Of a DNA stretch of 64,000 nucleotides, positions 42,226 to 52,232 are shown one piece after another. The position numbers were made by a program, and so were the translations under genes. The notes under the pieces are model-generated. The model had not been told where the DNA came from. It searched no databases and saw nothing but the letters and a program-made list of their open reading frames with translations. Source of the DNA: CBDCWT01 sp965223305 (GTDB taxonomy: Bacteria > Planctomycetota > Planctomycetia > Pirellulales > Pirellulaceae); the NCBI GenBank assembly GCA_965223305.1, contig CBDCWT010000074.1, forward strand, positions 62,001-126,000, given 5' to 3'. Within the stretch, counting starts at the first letter, position 1, and the number at the start of each line of letters is the position of its first letter.

Positions 42226-43713
42226 TCATCCCTGCCTGGCTGCGCTGGTCGACTTCTTGATCGCCTCCCGCATCACCTCCTCTGGAGCTTCGTAACCGGT
42301 GAACAGTTTGAACTGATAGGCTGCCTGGCGAACAAACATGTCCACTCCGGTCACCACGGTACATCCTTTCTCGCGCGCGGCCTTGACCAACAGGGTCTGT
42401 TCGGGGTTATAGATGGTGTCGAAGACAATCATCGCTCGGGATAGCTTGTCCCGTTCGAAAGGCGTTTCGTCGACGTGAGGATGCATTCCCACCGGGGTGC
42501 AGTTTACCAAGATGTCGCTCTTGACGCGGTGCCGTTCGCTCCACTCGACCGACTTTCCGTGAAAGCGCTTCGCCACCGACTCGGCCCGTTCTCGAGTTCG
42601 CGAGGAGACGTAGATGCCGATATTCCGCTGGGCTAGCGCGTAGGCCACGGCGTTGGCGGCGCCTCCAGCACCCAAAATCAGGGCGGTTCTCCGAGTGTCC
42701 GCGTCAAAGTGTTTGCCGCGTGTCAGCGCCCGATCGATGCTCTCCAAGCTCGCCATGTAGTCGGTGTTGTGGCCGATCTTGTCAAAGCCATCAAAGACGA
42801 TCGTGTTCGCCGCCCCCGTGTTCTCGACGGCGTCTCTGCTGTGCGTCAAGAAAGGCACGACCGCCTCTTTGTGCGGGATGGTAACGCTCAGCCCGTCCAC
42901 ATCGAGCTGGTGGCAATCGATGAGGAACTGCTCGAGGTGCTCGCGCGGCACGCGGAACGGCAGGTAGACCCGGTTCATTCCCAGCTCTCGGAAAACGGCG
43001 TTGTGCACGAGCGGGCTGAGGCTGTGGCCCACCGGGTCGGCGATCACGCCATACGCCTCCGTGTCGGCGTCGATCTGCTCATAACCATAGACGTCGCACA
43101 TTTCCTGAAAAGTCAGTTGGCCAGGAGCCAGCGCTCGATCCTTGTTGAAGGTGGCGTAGGTGAACGGCGCGCCGTATTTGCCGGCCAAGATGCGGGAGGG
43201 AATTCCCATTTCTCCCATGCACATCGCGACCGTGGGGATCTCGCTCTCGCCAATTAGCTGCAGAATGCGAAGGTTGTCCCGTGGATTGTTGGCGGTTGTG
43301 GCGATCTTGACGATGTCCGCATCCTGCGCCGCACAGCGGTCGTGGATCTTTCGCAAGTCACGCGGAGTCTCCTCAAAGTTGTGGTAGCTGATGATCCGTT
43401 TCGTACTGCCAAAGCGGGGAATGCTGGCTGCGGCGTCCTCCTCCAAGTCGATGAAGTCGACGCCGTCGGCGATCGCCGAACGCAACAAGATCAGCCGCTC
43501 CCGCTCGCTCCGCTCCCACCTGCCCCCATCTCGGACACGACGGCAGGTCACAATCGCAGGGCACGGCCGGTTCTCGAGCAACCGCTTTAAGTTGACCGAG
43601 CGAACCACATAGTCCAACCGCAATTCGACAAGCTGGGCACCCTGTTCGGCCAGGTGCCGGTGCTCAGCGATCATCATCTTGTGGCGGCCGCGGCCGATAC
43701 TGACTGCAATCAT
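42226..43713 (-). CDS. aroDE: Bifunctional 3-dehydroquinate dehydratase/shikimate dehydrogenase
   Basis: The 495-residue product fuses two enzymes. Residues 1-215 form a type I dehydroquinase with the Schiff-base Lys136 (ADIVKIATTAN) and His111 (ISYHNFEE). Residues 220-485 form a shikimate dehydrogenase with GVIADPVGHSLSPLVHN, Lys282 in TIPHKEAV and the NADP loop LGAGGAANAVAYAL. Such AroD-AroE fusions are known from plants, chlamydiae and planctomycetes. The enzyme turns dehydroquinate into shikimate without release between separate proteins. It is followed by aroK. Upstream lies an AT-rich hairpin (43763-43782) after the mutL stop. Confidence 0.95.
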   Translation of the reverse strand: MIAVSIGRGRHKMMIAEHRHLAEQGAQLVELRLDYVVRSVNLKRLLENRPCPAIVTCRRVRDGGRWERSERERLILLRSAIADGVDFIDLEEDAAASIPRFGSTKRIISYHNFEETPRDLRKIHDRCAAQDADIVKIATTANNPRDNLRILQLIGESEIPTVAMCMGEMGIPSRILAGKYGAPFTYATFNKDRALAPGQLTFQEMCDVYGYEQIDADTEAYGVIADPVGHSLSPLVHNAVFRELGMNRVYLPFRVPREHLEQFLIDCHQLDVDGLSVTIPHKEAVVPFLTHSRDAVENTGAANTIVFDGFDKIGHNTDYMASLESIDRALTRGKHFDADTRRTALILGAGGAANAVAYALAQRNIGIYVSSRTRERAESVAKRFHGKSVEWSERHRVKSDILVNCTPVGMHPHVDETPFERDKLSRAMIVFDTIYNPEQTLLVKAAREKGCTVVTGVDMFVRQAAYQFKLFTGYEAPEEVMREAIKKSTSAARQG

Positions 43714-43762
43714 TGGTTGGCAAGCCGGGTCAAAGTCCCGGGCAGCTGACGAGCTACAAAGC

Positions 43763-43782
43763 GATAAATTCCATGATTTATC
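43763..43782. repeat. AT-rich hairpin between mutL and aroDE
   Basis: GATAAAT at 43763-43769 pairs with ATTTATC at 43776-43782 around a six-base loop. It lies in the 117-bp gap between the mutL stop and the aroDE start. It could end the mutL transcript weakly or act in the aroDE leader. Confidence 0.4.
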
Positions 43783-43830
43783 TCTAGATTTATTCTCCCA
43801 TCGACTGCGGATCGATTCAATCCACGGACG

Positions 43831-45759
43831 TCAGACCCGCTTGAACCGGCGATCGAGCTCCTCGCAGGAGAAGAGCAGCGCCGTGGGTCGCCCGTGTGGG
43901 CAGTGGTGCGAGTCCTGGTAGGTCTGCCGCTGCCGCAATAACTCTTGGACCTCCTCCAGGGCCAAGGGGTCACCTGCCTTGACCGCCGCCTTGCAGGACA
44001 TCATGTGCAGCAGTTCGTCGAGCAAATCGCGACGCTCGGGTGACTTGCCTCCGGACAACAACAGATCGACGACATGCCGTAAGATCTGCTCGGGCGGCAT
44101 GCCGGCCAACATGGCGGGATAGGTCGCGACGAGCACCGTGTCGCCGCCGAACGGTTCCACCTCGAGCCCCAACCGAGCCAGCGTCTCGCGGGATTCCAAG
44201 ACCGCCGCGGACTCGGCCGCGGTGAGGGCAACCGGCTCGGGAACGAGCAGCTGCTGTTTTTCCAAACTGCCAGCCAGGGCCTTGGCGCGGATCTGCTCGT
44301 ACAGGATCCGCTCGTGCAACGCGTGCTGGTCGACCACCAACAGACCCTGTTCCGCTTCCGTGACCAAGTAGCGATTGTGCAGCTGCATGCCGATCGGGGC
44401 CCGCGCGGCGACGTCGGCCGGTGGCCGATCCGGCGCCAGCCGCGTTTCGCGGGCCTCAGCGCCCGCCGTTGGGTTGCCGACCGCCTGCTCGCCAGCCGCA
44501 GCGCCCCCGGCGATGTGGCGCCCTTGGCGGTCTGGAAAGGGTAGAAAATCGGGAACGGCGGCAGCGGGCGAGTCGGCTGGCGGCGGCAGGGGCAACTGCT
44601 GAGGCGCGGCCATCGTCTGGCCTTCGGCGTGTGGTTCTGCCTGTGGCTCTCCTCGAGCCCATTTGCTGACGCTTTGGCGGTGCTCCTGCAAATCACCCGC
44701 ACCTACCCCGACCGGCTGTCCCGCCGGTTCTGCCAGCGGGGCCTGGGCGGTCAGATCGGTGGACAAGAACCGATTGCGCAGCGTCGCCAGCAGCTGACTG
44801 TAGATCCGGCCGCCGTCCTGAAAGCGAACCTCCAGCTTGGTCGGATGGACGTTGACGTCGATCGAGTCCGGGGGCAGCTCCAGCCGCAGGAAGGCGACCG
44901 GCTGCCGGCCGACCATCAGCAACCCGCGGTAGGCTTCGGCCAGCGCGTGCTGCAGCGAGCGGTCGCGGATGAAGCGAGCATTCAGAAAAAGGTACTGCAT
45001 GCGGCTGTTCGAGCGGCTGAGTTGCGGGTTCGCCACGTACCCGCTCAAATGGGCCACCCCGGTGTCCTTCAGTTCGTCTTGGCTCTCGACCCAGATCAGC
45101 TGGTCACCCACGTCGGCCCCAAAAAACGCGACAATCCGCTCCCGCCAGCTGTCGGTGGGTGGCAAGTCGAACAACGTCCGCTCGCCGTGCCTCAGCGTCA
45201 GGTGGGCCTCGGTGTTGACCAGCGCAATTCGCGTAAACGCCTCCGAGATATGCGCCATCTCGGTCTGGGTCGTGCGGAGGAAGCGACGGCGAACCGGAGT
45301 GTTGTAAAACAGATTGCGGACCTCAACGGTCGTCCCGAGCGGGCACCCGCACGGGGCAACTTCGCCGTGGCTTCCGCCGTTGACTTCCAATTCGTAGCCG
45401 GCGTCCGCAGCCGCAGTCCGGCTGCGCAGGCGAAATTGGCTGACCTCCGCGATCGAAGCCAGCGCCTCTCCCCGGAAACCCATCGTCTGGACGCAAAACA
45501 GATCGTCCGCATCGCGGATCTTGCTGGTCGCATGACTCGCCACAGCCAGTGGCAGCTCGTCGGCAGCGATGCCGCAACCGTCGTCACTGACGCGTATCAG
45601 CGAACTGCCTCCCTGTTCAATGGTCACGTCAACGCGCCGGGCTCCGGAATCGATCGAGTTTTCGAGCAGCTCCTTGACAACACTTGCCGGTCGCTCGATG
45701 ACCTCGCCCGCCGCGATCTTGTTGATCACGCCGGGGGATAGCTGTTTGATCGTGGGCAT
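43831..45759 (-). CDS. mutL: DNA mismatch repair protein MutL (endonuclease type)
   Basis: The 642-residue product has the GHKL ATPase motifs KELLENSIDSGA, DDGCGI and MGFRGEALASI at the N-terminus, and a Pro/Ala-rich linker at about 330-470. The C-terminal endonuclease domain shows DQHALHERILYE starting at residue 477 (the DQHAx2Ex4E metal site) and CPHGRPT at 620. MutL couples MutS mismatch recognition to strand incision. An endonuclease-type MutL implies a methyl-independent system without MutH. The ATG at 45759 is preferred, since the frame starting six codons upstream lacks family sequence. Confidence 0.96.
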   Translation of the reverse strand: MPTIKQLSPGVINKIAAGEVIERPASVVKELLENSIDSGARRVDVTIEQGGSSLIRVSDDGCGIAADELPLAVASHATSKIRDADDLFCVQTMGFRGEALASIAEVSQFRLRSRTAAADAGYELEVNGGSHGEVAPCGCPLGTTVEVRNLFYNTPVRRRFLRTTQTEMAHISEAFTRIALVNTEAHLTLRHGERTLFDLPPTDSWRERIVAFFGADVGDQLIWVESQDELKDTGVAHLSGYVANPQLSRSNSRMQYLFLNARFIRDRSLQHALAEAYRGLLMVGRQPVAFLRLELPPDSIDVNVHPTKLEVRFQDGGRIYSQLLATLRNRFLSTDLTAQAPLAEPAGQPVGVGAGDLQEHRQSVSKWARGEPQAEPHAEGQTMAAPQQLPLPPPADSPAAAVPDFLPFPDRQGRHIAGGAAAGEQAVGNPTAGAEARETRLAPDRPPADVAARAPIGMQLHNRYLVTEAEQGLLVVDQHALHERILYEQIRAKALAGSLEKQQLLVPEPVALTAAESAAVLESRETLARLGLEVEPFGGDTVLVATYPAMLAGMPPEQILRHVVDLLLSGGKSPERRDLLDELLHMMSCKAAVKAGDPLALEEVQELLRQRQTYQDSHHCPHGRPTALLFSCEELDRRFKRV

Positions 45760-45839
45760 GGGGTCGCATCCATACAACGGGGAGAAATGATGGGGGGCAC
45801 GGGGTTGTGATTGGATTTGCCGCAGGCCGCGGCATCCTC

Positions 45840-47273
45840 TTAATTGTTTGCCTCTTGGTTTTTGTCAGTTAGACCGTACTTATCCAGTTTGCGATACAGC
45901 GTTCGTGCGCCGATCCCCAAGATACGGGCCGTCTCTTCGCGGTTGCCATTGGCCAGTTTTAGCGTTTCCACGATTGCACACTTTTCCCAGGCATCCATCG
46001 GCTGGCCCGCCAGGCTGACAGCGCTGCTCGTCGCGATGTCAGTTGCCTCCTCGACCTCCATTAATTCAGGCGGCAGGTCATCTTGTCCCAGGGAACCGTC
46101 GGTGTCGAGCACCACCATGGTTTCGACGGCGTTTCGCAATTGTCGCACATTTCCCGGCCAGTCGTAGCCGAACATCTTGCGGGTCACTTCCGGTGCGAAA
46201 GTCTTGATCGTCTTGCTGTGGTGTTTGGCGAAGTGCTTGCGGAAATGATCGGCCAGCGGGACGATATCTTCACGGCGCTGACTCAGGCTCGGCAACTCGA
46301 CGGTAACGACCTTGAGACGGTAGTATAAGTCGCGGCGAAAGTCGCCCCGGTCGATGATCTCTTCCAAGTCCCGGTTGGTGGCCGAAATGAGCCGTACGTT
46401 GACTTTGATCGGTTTGTTGTCTCCCACCCGCGTGATCTGGTGCTCCTCGAGCACCCGCAGCAACTTGATCTGAGTCGACATCGGCATGTCGCCGACTTCG
46501 TCTAGAAACAACGTGCCGCCGTTAGCGTACTCGAACGCACCGACCCGGTCAGTGACAGCATCGGTGAACGAACCTTTGACGTGGCCGAACAGCTCGCTCT
46601 CGACCAAGTTCTGCGCGACAGCGCCGGCGTTGAGCGCCACGATGCGTTTGTTCTTACGAGGGCTGTTCTGGTGAATGGCCTGGGCGATCAGCTCCTTGCC
46701 CGTACCGTTCGCGCCGGTGATCAGCACCGTGGCATCCGTCGGAGCAATTCGCTTCAGCCGGTCGATGACGTCCTTCATCTCGCCGCTGGCGAAGATGATG
46801 CCCTCGAACCCAAACCGCTCGTCCAGCCGCTGATTCAGCTCCAGGTTCTGGCGTTTCAGCCGAATCCGGTCAGCTGCCTTTTCGGCCACCGCCCGCAGCT
46901 TGTCGGGGGTGATCGGCTTCTGCAGGAAATTGAAAGCTCCCTCCTGCATCGCCTCGACGGCCTTGGGAACCGAGGCATGCCCGGTGACCACGATCACCTC
47001 GCTGTCCGGCAAGGCCTGCTTGGCCCGCGCCAGCACCTCCATCCCGTCCACGTCGCTCATCACCAAATCGGTCACGATGACGTCGAACGTGTCCTGCTCG
47101 ATTCGCCGTACGCCTTCCGAGCCAGAGGTGGCGACCGTGCAAGGATACCCCACCCGCTCCAAGCTCTCCGCCATCGCATGGGCCAACGCATGGTCGTTGT
47201 CGACCACCAAGACCGCCACATCGTCGGTCGGCGCAGCATCCCCCTGCTCTGATGGCGACTTTTGCTCCGTCAT
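45840..47273 (-). CDS. NtrC-family response regulator with variant sigma-54 contact loop
   Basis: The 477-residue product has a receiver domain with phosphoacceptor Asp69 (VIVTDLVMSDVDG) and Lys119 (FLQKPITP). An AAA+ domain follows with Walker A GANGTGKE (187-194), Walker B FLDEVGDMP and sensor segments, then a Fis-type helix-turn-helix (REETARILGIGARTLYRKL). The GAFTGA loop that contacts sigma-54 reads GSFTDA at 234-239. GGTGG precedes the ATG at 47273. No kinase is adjacent. The orphan soluble kinase at 55390-56124 is a candidate partner. It acts as a transcription activator, with targets unknown. Confidence 0.92.
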   Translation of the reverse strand: MTEQKSPSEQGDAAPTDDVAVLVVDNDHALAHAMAESLERVGYPCTVATSGSEGVRRIEQDTFDVIVTDLVMSDVDGMEVLARAKQALPDSEVIVVTGHASVPKAVEAMQEGAFNFLQKPITPDKLRAVAEKAADRIRLKRQNLELNQRLDERFGFEGIIFASGEMKDVIDRLKRIAPTDATVLITGANGTGKELIAQAIHQNSPRKNKRIVALNAGAVAQNLVESELFGHVKGSFTDAVTDRVGAFEYANGGTLFLDEVGDMPMSTQIKLLRVLEEHQITRVGDNKPIKVNVRLISATNRDLEEIIDRGDFRRDLYYRLKVVTVELPSLSQRREDIVPLADHFRKHFAKHHSKTIKTFAPEVTRKMFGYDWPGNVRQLRNAVETMVVLDTDGSLGQDDLPPELMEVEEATDIATSSAVSLAGQPMDAWEKCAIVETLKLANGNREETARILGIGARTLYRKLDKYGLTDKNQEANN

Positions 47274-47580
47274 GCCACCAATTTTACCGCAGCCAGGGGG
47301 GAGCTTCCAAGTACGCGAGCTTGCCGCAGCCCGGGCCATTTTTTGACAGAAAGCGTTGCGAGCGGGGAGATCGACTGACCGTCATCCTCTCCTGCATGCA
47401 GGTCCCTGTCCTCGTTTGGGATGGAGTTGGTTTGTTTTCAAACACAGAGGCACAGAGATCACAGAGGAAGCTGCGTATAGCCCTATTAATGTGGCGCGCC
47501 GTACACGACTGATGCGCGGCAAGGGTGAGCTGGAGCATTCCGGGGCGGAACCGTCCACTGAATCCTGTCTTCTGTTTTTT
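47274..47580. other. Intergenic region before the repeat array
   Basis: No gene is supported here. AACACAGAGGCACAGAGATC near 47440 is a further dispersed-repeat-like motif. The rest leads into the tandem array. Confidence 0.4.
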
Positions 47581-49075
47581 GACAGGATTTACAGGATCAG
47601 CAGGATGGCCGGGGACCGCGACAAAATCAGCCGCTGGGCGTTAGCCGGCGTTAGCCCACGGTTTCCACCAAACCGGATGCTAACGCATGCCGGCTGATTT
47701 GCGGGCTGAGGGCGTAGACGGTTGTTGCTGTGGTGAACGGGGTGTCATGGAGATCCGGCCCCGGGCTGCCCCCGAATCCTGTTTCATCCTGTTGATCCTG
47801 TCTTCTGTTTTTTCGACAGGATTTACATGATCAACAGGATGGCCGGGGACCGCGACAAATCAGCCGCTGGGCGTTAGCCGGCGTTAGCCCACGGTTTCCG
47901 CTAAAACCGGATGCTAACGCATGCCGGCTGATTTGCGGCCTGCGGGCGTAGACGGTTGTGGCCGTGGTGAACGGGGTGTGATGGAGATCCGGCCCCGAGC
48001 TGCAGCTGAATCCTGTTTCATCCTGTTGATCCTGTCATGTGTTTTTTTGACAGGATTTACAGGATCAACAGGATGGCCGGGGACTGTGACAAATCAGCCG
48101 CTGGGCGTTAGCCCACGGTTCCACCAAAACCGGATGCTAACGCATGCCGGCTGATTTGCGGGCTGAAGACGTAGATGGTTGTGGCCGTGGTGAACGGGGT
48201 GTGATGGAGATCCGGCCCCGAGCTGCAGCTGAATCCTGTTTCATCCTGTTGATCCTGTCATGTGTTTTTTTGACAGGATTTACAGGATCAACAGGATGGC
48301 CGGGGATCGCGACAAATCAGCCGCTGGGCGTTAGCCCACGGTTTCCACCAAAACCGGATGCTAATGCATGCCGGCTGATTTGCGGGCTGAGGGCGCAGAC
48401 GGTTGTTGCTGTGGTGAACGGGGTGTCATGGAGATCCGGCCCCGAGCTGCCCCTGATCATGTCCATCCGTTGATCCTGTTTTCTGTTTTTTTGACAGGAT
48501 TTACAGGATCAACAGGATGGCCGGGGACCGCGACAAATCAGCCGCTGGGCGTTAGCCCACGGTTTCCACCAAAACCGGATGCTAACGCATGCTGGCTGAT
48601 TTGCGGGCTGAAGGCGTAGATGGTTGTGGCCGTGGTGAACGGGGTGTGATGGAGATCCGGCCCCGAGCTGCCCCTGAATCCTGTTTCATCCTGTTGATCC
48701 TGTCATGTGTTTTTTTGACAGGATTTACAGGATCAGCAGGATGGCCGGGGACCGCGACAAATCAGCCGCTGGGCGTTAGCCCACGGTTTCCACCAAACCG
48801 GATGCTAACGCATGCCGGCTGATTTGCGGCCTGAAGGCGTAGATGGTTGTGGCTGTGGTGAACGGGGTGTGATGGAGATCCGGCCCCGAGCTGCCCCTGA
48901 ATCCTGTTTCATCCTGTTGATCCTGTCATGTGTTTTTTTGACAGGATTTACAGGATCAGCAGGATGGCCGGGGACCGCGACAAATCAGCCACTGGGCGTT
49001 AGCCCACGGTTTCCACCAAAACCGGATGCTAACGCATGCCGGCTGATTTGCGGGCTGAGGGCGTAGACGGTTGTG
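47581..49075. repeat. Seven-unit tandem array of a composite palindromic repeat
   Basis: Units start at GACAGGAT at 47581, 47815, 48049, 48272, 48493, 48717 and 48940, giving periods of 234, 234, 223, 221, 224 and 223. Each unit holds ACAGGATcAACAGGATGG, then a family A palindrome (ATCAGCCGCTGGGCGTTAGC ... GCTAACGCATGCCGGCTGAT), then a spacer (GGTTGTGGCTGTGGTGAACG and GGGGTGTGATGGAGATCC), then CATCCTGTTGATCCTGTC. The last is complementary to the start of the next unit, so every junction forms a long hairpin. The first two units have GTTAGCCGGCGTTAGCC, an internal duplication. The last unit is cut short by the stop codon of the kinase gene. Confidence 0.93.
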
Positions 49076-52024
49076 TCACTCGTCGGCAGGTGCAGCGGTC
49101 TGCGGCCGCGACCGACGTTGCCGGCTAAACCGTTCGCGAAACTCCCCAACTTCCGCTTGGACGTCCATGACCGCGTCTTCGACTTCGGCCGCTCGAGTCA
49201 ATTCGCCGTGACTGAAGAGGAAGGGAACGTAGCCTCGCGCGAACCGATCCAGATCGAGCTTGTAGCGCATCACTGACGGAAAACGCGCCACCAGGGACGC
49301 CTTCAGCCGATACGATTCTCGAAATCGCTGATCCGCGCGGGCCGGCCAGTCATGCTGCCAAAAGAGTGCCTCTTGAGCGTAACAACTGCTTAGCAACGCC
49401 TCGTAAGTCGGCTCACCCGAAAACTGCTGAACCAGCCCCTGGGCTATGTCGCTTGCCTTTTCCAACTGGCCGATCCGGTTTCCGCGGTAGTCGGGGAGCG
49501 TACAGGCCAGCTTCAAAGTTTCTGCCAACTCGAAGCGATAGCGAGGATCGTCTGCGTCTTCTGCGATCAGCTGCTCGAGCAGGCCGACGGCCTGCTGACA
49601 GGGCGCGTCTGCCGAGCCGGGCCTGGCCAATCGCAACTGGCCTTGATAACAGCGCGCCAAGGCGAATCGATAACTGGTGCTCTGGCTGTTCTGGGCGAGC
49701 AACTCCTGCAGCAGCCGCTCCGCCTCTTCAAGCAGCGGTATCCACCGGCTGCGATAGCCGCTGGGTCGACCGCCGCGAGTCCGGGGTGGACCGTCCGCTG
49801 CGGTACTCTCACGGTTTCCCGCGTCGCCGCTATCGCGTGACCGTCCGCGCGAACGTGTTCCGCGAGAACGGCTCCGCCAACCTCCCAGCGAGGTGCGCGG
49901 CACCATCTGCAGATAGGTTTGCGCCCGGGCGAAACGGATCCGAGGGTCCTCGGCCATCTCTCCGGCACCCGCCAACACAGCGAGCGCCTTGTCGTGGTAC
50001 TCGCCCGCTTCGCGAAGTCTCCCAAACAACTTCTCGGTGTTGGCCAGCTCGTTGAGCACCTCGGCCTGGCTGATCACGTGAGCCGTCTCAGCCGGCGCGA
50101 TCACCGCGAAACGCTCATAGTGTTGAAGAGCGCGCATATAGGCGTCCACAGCTTGGCGGCGGTTCTTCAGACGCTGGTGGATATCGCCGATGCGATGATA
50201 CGCTCGAGCGCTTCGGTCATCGACCTCTGAAGACTGCCCCAACGTTCCGTAGATGCGGAGCAACTCGTAGAGCAAATCCGCATCGGCCGTGGTTGGTTCG
50301 GTTTCGTAGTACAGTACCTGCTCCCCGGCCGACTCGTCGCCGCTGCCGACATCGAACGCCATCGGCACTCCCCGCGAGCCGAGGTTTTCCAGAATGTTGT
50401 CGAAAGCGACGAAAGCCAGATTCAGATGACGATCCGCCTCCCGCTTCTGCTCCTCGACCTCCTGCCGCTTGCTTTCAGCCCGGTGGTAGCCGACCGACAG
50501 CAGACCCAGCAGCGCCAATCCTAACGCCAGCGCGGTGCCGCTGAGTGCCGCGAGGGCTGGGTTGCGACGGCTCCAACGCCACACCCGCTCGGCAGGCGTT
50601 GCCCGCCGCGCCAAGATGGGGCGGTCGTCCAGAAATCGTTGTAGATCTTCCGCCAGGGCTTCCGCGGAAACATAGCGGTGATGCGGATCGGCGGTGATCG
50701 TCTTCAGGACGATCGTCTCCAGGTCGGCCGGGATGTCTGGATTGATCGATCGCGGTCGGATCAGACGGTCGCTCGAGCGGTGGTCTAAGAGCTGCTTGAT
50801 CGCCGTATCGTCAAAGGCCGGCTGTAGCGTCAACAACTCGTACAGCGTCAATCCGAGGCTGTAGATATCCGATCGGGCGTCCGACTTTCCATCGAACTGC
50901 TCCGGCGCCATGTAGCGGAGCGTGCCCACGATGTCACCCGTCCTGGTTAGATCCTGCTGCTCGGTGACCTTAGCCAAGCCAAAATCGGTCACCCAGACGG
51001 TGCCCTGGGCGTCGAGCAACAGGTTGCCGGGCTTGATGTCTCGGTGCAGCACCTGTTGGCCGTGCGCGTACTGTAGCGCATCGGCAACCTGCAGCCCGAT
51101 CCGGGCAATGCTCTTGAAATACCTTGCGCCAAAGGACGCGGACGGCTTGCCACGACGCGCCTCCAAAGCGTCCCCGTTGTCTGCGTGCGGCTGGCCAGCG
51201 GCAAGCTCCCTGTCTGTGGTTTCGTCGAGGCGGGGGACGCCTGGCCCGGCCGGCGTAGCCGCGTTGCTATTCGACTCGCTGGGCGCCGCCGCACCTGTCG
51301 CGGCGAGTGGTGCCGCGGGCGGCCTGCGCTCCGGGGTGGTGAGCGTTTCGTTGGTGGCTTCGGCATCCACCGTCTCGCGGGCCAAGGACATGCCGGAGCT
51401 GCTGCCCAGTTTGCGGGGCCCTGCGAAGCTGCCGCAACGCAGCGCATGAGCCAACACCACGGCAGAACCCGCCTGCGTCTCCTCCTGTTCGATCGCCACC
51501 CGCCGTAGCGCCCCCAGCACCTCGTCCAGCCCCACGCCTTCGATGAACTGCATCACATAGAAATGCAAGTTGTCTTCGTGTCCCACCCCGAAGACCGGCA
51601 CGATGTTGGTATGGTGCAAGGCGGCCGCCGCCCGCGCTTCGCGCTCGAACCGCTTGATCTGCTTCTCCGAGGCCATGGCGCTCTCAGAGAGCACCTTGAG
51701 CGCTACCCGCCGGCCTAGCGAACCCTGGAAGGCCTCGAAGACGACCCCCATTCCGCCGCGGCCGATCTCCCGCACGATCTCGTAGTCGCCTAGCCGATCT
51801 AGTTTCTTGCCCGCGAACCGAGATTGCCGCTGTACCGACTCCAGATCCGTTTCCTGCTTCTGCTTCAGCTGCTCGATCATTACGATCGACGGAAATAGCT
51901 CTTCGATCTCCGCAGCGTGGTCGGGGTACCGCGCGGTGTACTCGGCGACCGAAGGTCGCTCGCCACCGCGATACCGCGCCGCGAACTCGTCAGCCAGTAC
52001 TTCGACAGGATTGCGGTCAGGCAT
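49076..52024 (-). CDS. Large membrane Ser/Thr protein kinase with TPR-like C-terminus
   Basis: The 982-residue product has an N-terminal segment common in planctomycete kinases (VLADEFAARYRGGERPSVAE), a Hanks kinase domain (GRGGMGVVFEAF, VALKVL, HRDIKPGNLLLD, DFGLAKVT), one membrane helix (LAALSGTALALGLALLGL) and about 430 C-terminal residues of TPR-like helices. A low-complexity insert of about 110 residues (rich in Ala, Pro and Thr) separates the kinase lobes. It follows an ECF sigma gene on the same strand, with a repeat module in the 208-bp gap. Its stop codon coincides with the edge of the tandem array. A role in signalling with that sigma factor is inferred. Confidence 0.9.
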   Translation of the reverse strand: MPDRNPVEVLADEFAARYRGGERPSVAEYTARYPDHAAEIEELFPSIVMIEQLKQKQETDLESVQRQSRFAGKKLDRLGDYEIVREIGRGGMGVVFEAFQGSLGRRVALKVLSESAMASEKQIKRFEREARAAAALHHTNIVPVFGVGHEDNLHFYVMQFIEGVGLDEVLGALRRVAIEQEETQAGSAVVLAHALRCGSFAGPRKLGSSSGMSLARETVDAEATNETLTTPERRPPAAPLAATGAAAPSESNSNAATPAGPGVPRLDETTDRELAAGQPHADNGDALEARRGKPSASFGARYFKSIARIGLQVADALQYAHGQQVLHRDIKPGNLLLDAQGTVWVTDFGLAKVTEQQDLTRTGDIVGTLRYMAPEQFDGKSDARSDIYSLGLTLYELLTLQPAFDDTAIKQLLDHRSSDRLIRPRSINPDIPADLETIVLKTITADPHHRYVSAEALAEDLQRFLDDRPILARRATPAERVWRWSRRNPALAALSGTALALGLALLGLLSVGYHRAESKRQEVEEQKREADRHLNLAFVAFDNILENLGSRGVPMAFDVGSGDESAGEQVLYYETEPTTADADLLYELLRIYGTLGQSSEVDDRSARAYHRIGDIHQRLKNRRQAVDAYMRALQHYERFAVIAPAETAHVISQAEVLNELANTEKLFGRLREAGEYHDKALAVLAGAGEMAEDPRIRFARAQTYLQMVPRTSLGGWRSRSRGTRSRGRSRDSGDAGNRESTAADGPPRTRGGRPSGYRSRWIPLLEEAERLLQELLAQNSQSTSYRFALARCYQGQLRLARPGSADAPCQQAVGLLEQLIAEDADDPRYRFELAETLKLACTLPDYRGNRIGQLEKASDIAQGLVQQFSGEPTYEALLSSCYAQEALFWQHDWPARADQRFRESYRLKASLVARFPSVMRYKLDLDRFARGYVPFLFSHGELTRAAEVEDAVMDVQAEVGEFRERFSRQRRSRPQTAAPADE

Positions 52025-52115
52025 GAAAGTCACTCAGGGTCATCGCCGATCCGGATCCTCGGCTCGCTCATCACCCTCCCCACCTGGAGGCTGTGCAGCT
52101 TTTGCGCTTCATACA

Positions 52116-52214
52116 ATCCACCAAACTCTGGCGAGTTCGGCTACACCCCAAATCAGCCGCTGGGCGTTAGCCCACGGTTCCTACAAAACCGGATGCTAAC
52201 GCATTCCGGCTGAT
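52116..52214. repeat. Composite repeat: family B half plus family A palindrome
   Basis: Positions 52116-52144 are half of a family B repeat in reverse orientation. Positions 52152-52214 are a full family A palindrome. On the opposite strand the order (family A, then family B, ending in TTTGGTGGATTG) is the same as at 40266-40334. The module lies in the gap between the ECF factor and its kinase gene. Confidence 0.8.
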
Positions 52215-52232
52215 CGTTGGTTCAGATCGGGT

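Noticed and set aside
44629..45741. Plus-strand frame of 370 codons
   Set aside because: It is antisense to mutL, whose ATPase motifs are intact.
47921..49066. Series of similar reading frames of 77-109 codons repeated along the tandem array
   Set aside because: They are the same frame of a repeat unit whose period is not a multiple of three. They lack ribosome sites and begin and end inside the palindromes, so they are a by-product of the repeat.
47581..49075. CRISPR array
   Set aside because: The units are 221-234 bp with repeated spacers and inner palindromes. There are no short repeats with unique spacers and no cas genes.
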